Source: Nitrososphaerota archaeon
GTDB taxonomy: Archaea > Thermoproteota > Bathyarchaeia > Bathyarchaeales > Bathycorpusculaceae
Length of the DNA stretch: 7,097 nt
Reading direction: 5' to 3'
Assembly: GCA_031260365.1 (NCBI GenBank)
Contig: JAIRJY010000082.1
Span: forward strand, 1-7,097
Below the pieces are notes generated by a model. It was not told where the DNA came from and did not search any database. It worked only from the letters and a program-made list of their open reading frames with translations. The position numbers and the translations under genes were made by a program. How positions within the stretch are numbered: the first letter of the stretch is position 1; every line of letters starts with the position of its first letter. Of the stretch, positions 6,558-7,097 are shown in pieces.

Positions 6558-6574
6558 AACTTATAAAGTTTAGC
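6558..6574 (-). promoter_or_regulatory. BRE/TATA promoter of the glycosyltransferase operon
   Basis: On the minus strand GCTAAA (6574-6569) fits the BRE pattern RNWAAW, followed by CTTTATAAG (6568-6560) as TATA box. A start about 25 nt downstream falls near 6540, leaving roughly 6 nt before the ATG at 6533, so the first gene may be translated from a nearly leaderless mRNA. The box is almost palindromic and may also serve the divergent gene starting at 6600. Confidence 0.6.
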
Positions 6575-6599
6575 TACTCAACCATTACAATCAGCAGTT

Positions 6600-7097
6600 A
6601 TGGATGAATTGATGCTTAACATGGAAACCTACAAAGTTAAATCAGCTAAAAACGACAAAAAAATTTGGTTCTCTATGTGGTTTCTAGGAGCAATTATTAC
6701 TTTTGGATTAGCAGTTTTCCCCATGTTTTATCGTCTAATTGAAAACAGAAATAATCACTTTAGAAACGAAGAAGATAGAGAGAAACATGTAAGAGATTAT
6801 CTACAGAATCAAAATAAAACTGTGCCAAAAATAAACAAACGCCCACACGAAATGAACACAAAAATTTGGACAATATCCGTTATTTTGGTTATTCCAGTTT
6901 TTATAATCACCTATTTACTATCTAAAGATTTAGCTATGCACGAAACGGAACAAGAAAGGTTTCTTGCTCAAGCTTTCCCAGAACGCATATTTATGCCACA
7001 AACGATACCCATAAAAACATATGTATTAATTACCATTATGACACTAGGATTTGGAGTAATTTATTGGTTGTACAAAATAGTTAACCACTATAACGCG
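6600..7097 (+). CDS. Multi-pass membrane protein with internal repeat, 3' end outside window
   Basis: This is an open frame of 166 codons, starting at ATG 6600 and running off the right edge. Three hydrophobic segments are seen, at about 22-47, 89-109 and 141-161. Between them are polar, charged stretches rich in Asn, Glu, Arg and His. The first and third segments resemble each other: AIITFGLAVFPMFYRLI (31-47) against TIMTLGFGVIYWLYKIV (145-161), each followed by an Asn/His-rich motif (RNNHF, NHYN). I infer a duplicated module. The TLGFGVIYWLYK string recalls DUF4234-type small membrane proteins; this is a resemblance, not an assignment, and function is unknown. No in-frame start precedes 6600 after the TAA at 6564-6566; ATGs at codons 5 and 8 are alternatives. 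There is no Shine-Dalgarno, and the TATA box at 6560-6568 would give a leader of about 10 nt. It is divergent from the glycosyltransferase operon. Confidence 0.75.
   Translation, partial: MDELMLNMETYKVKSAKNDKKIWFSMWFLGAIITFGLAVFPMFYRLIENRNNHFRNEEDREKHVRDYLQNQNKTVPKINKRPHEMNTKIWTISVILVIPVFIITYLLSKDLAMHETEQERFLAQAFPERIFMPQTIPIKTYVLITIMTLGFGVIYWLYKIVNHYNA

Overview
The window looks archaeal, most likely from the Bathyarchaeia/Thermoproteota side; the lineage is an inference. Three things support this: a free-standing 5S rRNA gene with a textbook BRE/TATA promoter about 25 nt before its 5' end, TATA-like boxes before other genes with a GGTGA-type Shine-Dalgarno, and an exported PQQ-repeat-like protein of a style I associate with uncultured Bathyarchaeia. 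The DNA is AT-rich, and nothing in it suggests a virus, plasmid or integrated element.

Left part (1-1331). The left edge is the 5' portion of a minus-strand gene for a secreted beta-propeller-type protein; its 3' end lies outside the window. Behind it is a 419-nt gene-poor stretch. It is strongly A/C-rich on the plus strand, like the gene it precedes, and this bias stops near the leuA/cimA-like gene.

Middle (1332-3639). On the minus strand are a 5S rRNA gene with its promoter and T-rich terminator, then 110 nt downstream a 512-aa 2-isopropylmalate/citramalate synthase family enzyme with its C-terminal regulatory domain. The enzyme feeds branched-chain amino acid (or related 2-oxoacid elongation) biosynthesis. 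Its substrate pocket does not look like a standard LeuA. On the plus strand is a lone 64-aa lysine-rich protein of unknown function, convergent with the next operon.

Right part (3640-7097). A three-gene minus-strand operon encodes glycosyltransferases: a soluble polyprenyl-phosphate-mannose-synthase-like GT2, a membrane-anchored GT2, and a GT4. The genes are packed with a 3-nt gap and a 4-nt ATGA overlap, which suggests one pathway building a cell-surface glycan (N-glycan, S-layer or polysaccharide). Its predicted promoter has a BRE plus a nearly palindromic TATA box. The same box sits 32 nt before a divergent gene for a multi-pass membrane protein with an internal repeat, cut by the right edge.

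I found no CRISPR array, transposase, tRNA or defence system. The most useful leads are the enzyme's odd substrate pocket, the shared divergent TATA box, the in-frame stop/TTG junction between the two GT2 genes, and the small and repeat-containing proteins of unknown function.
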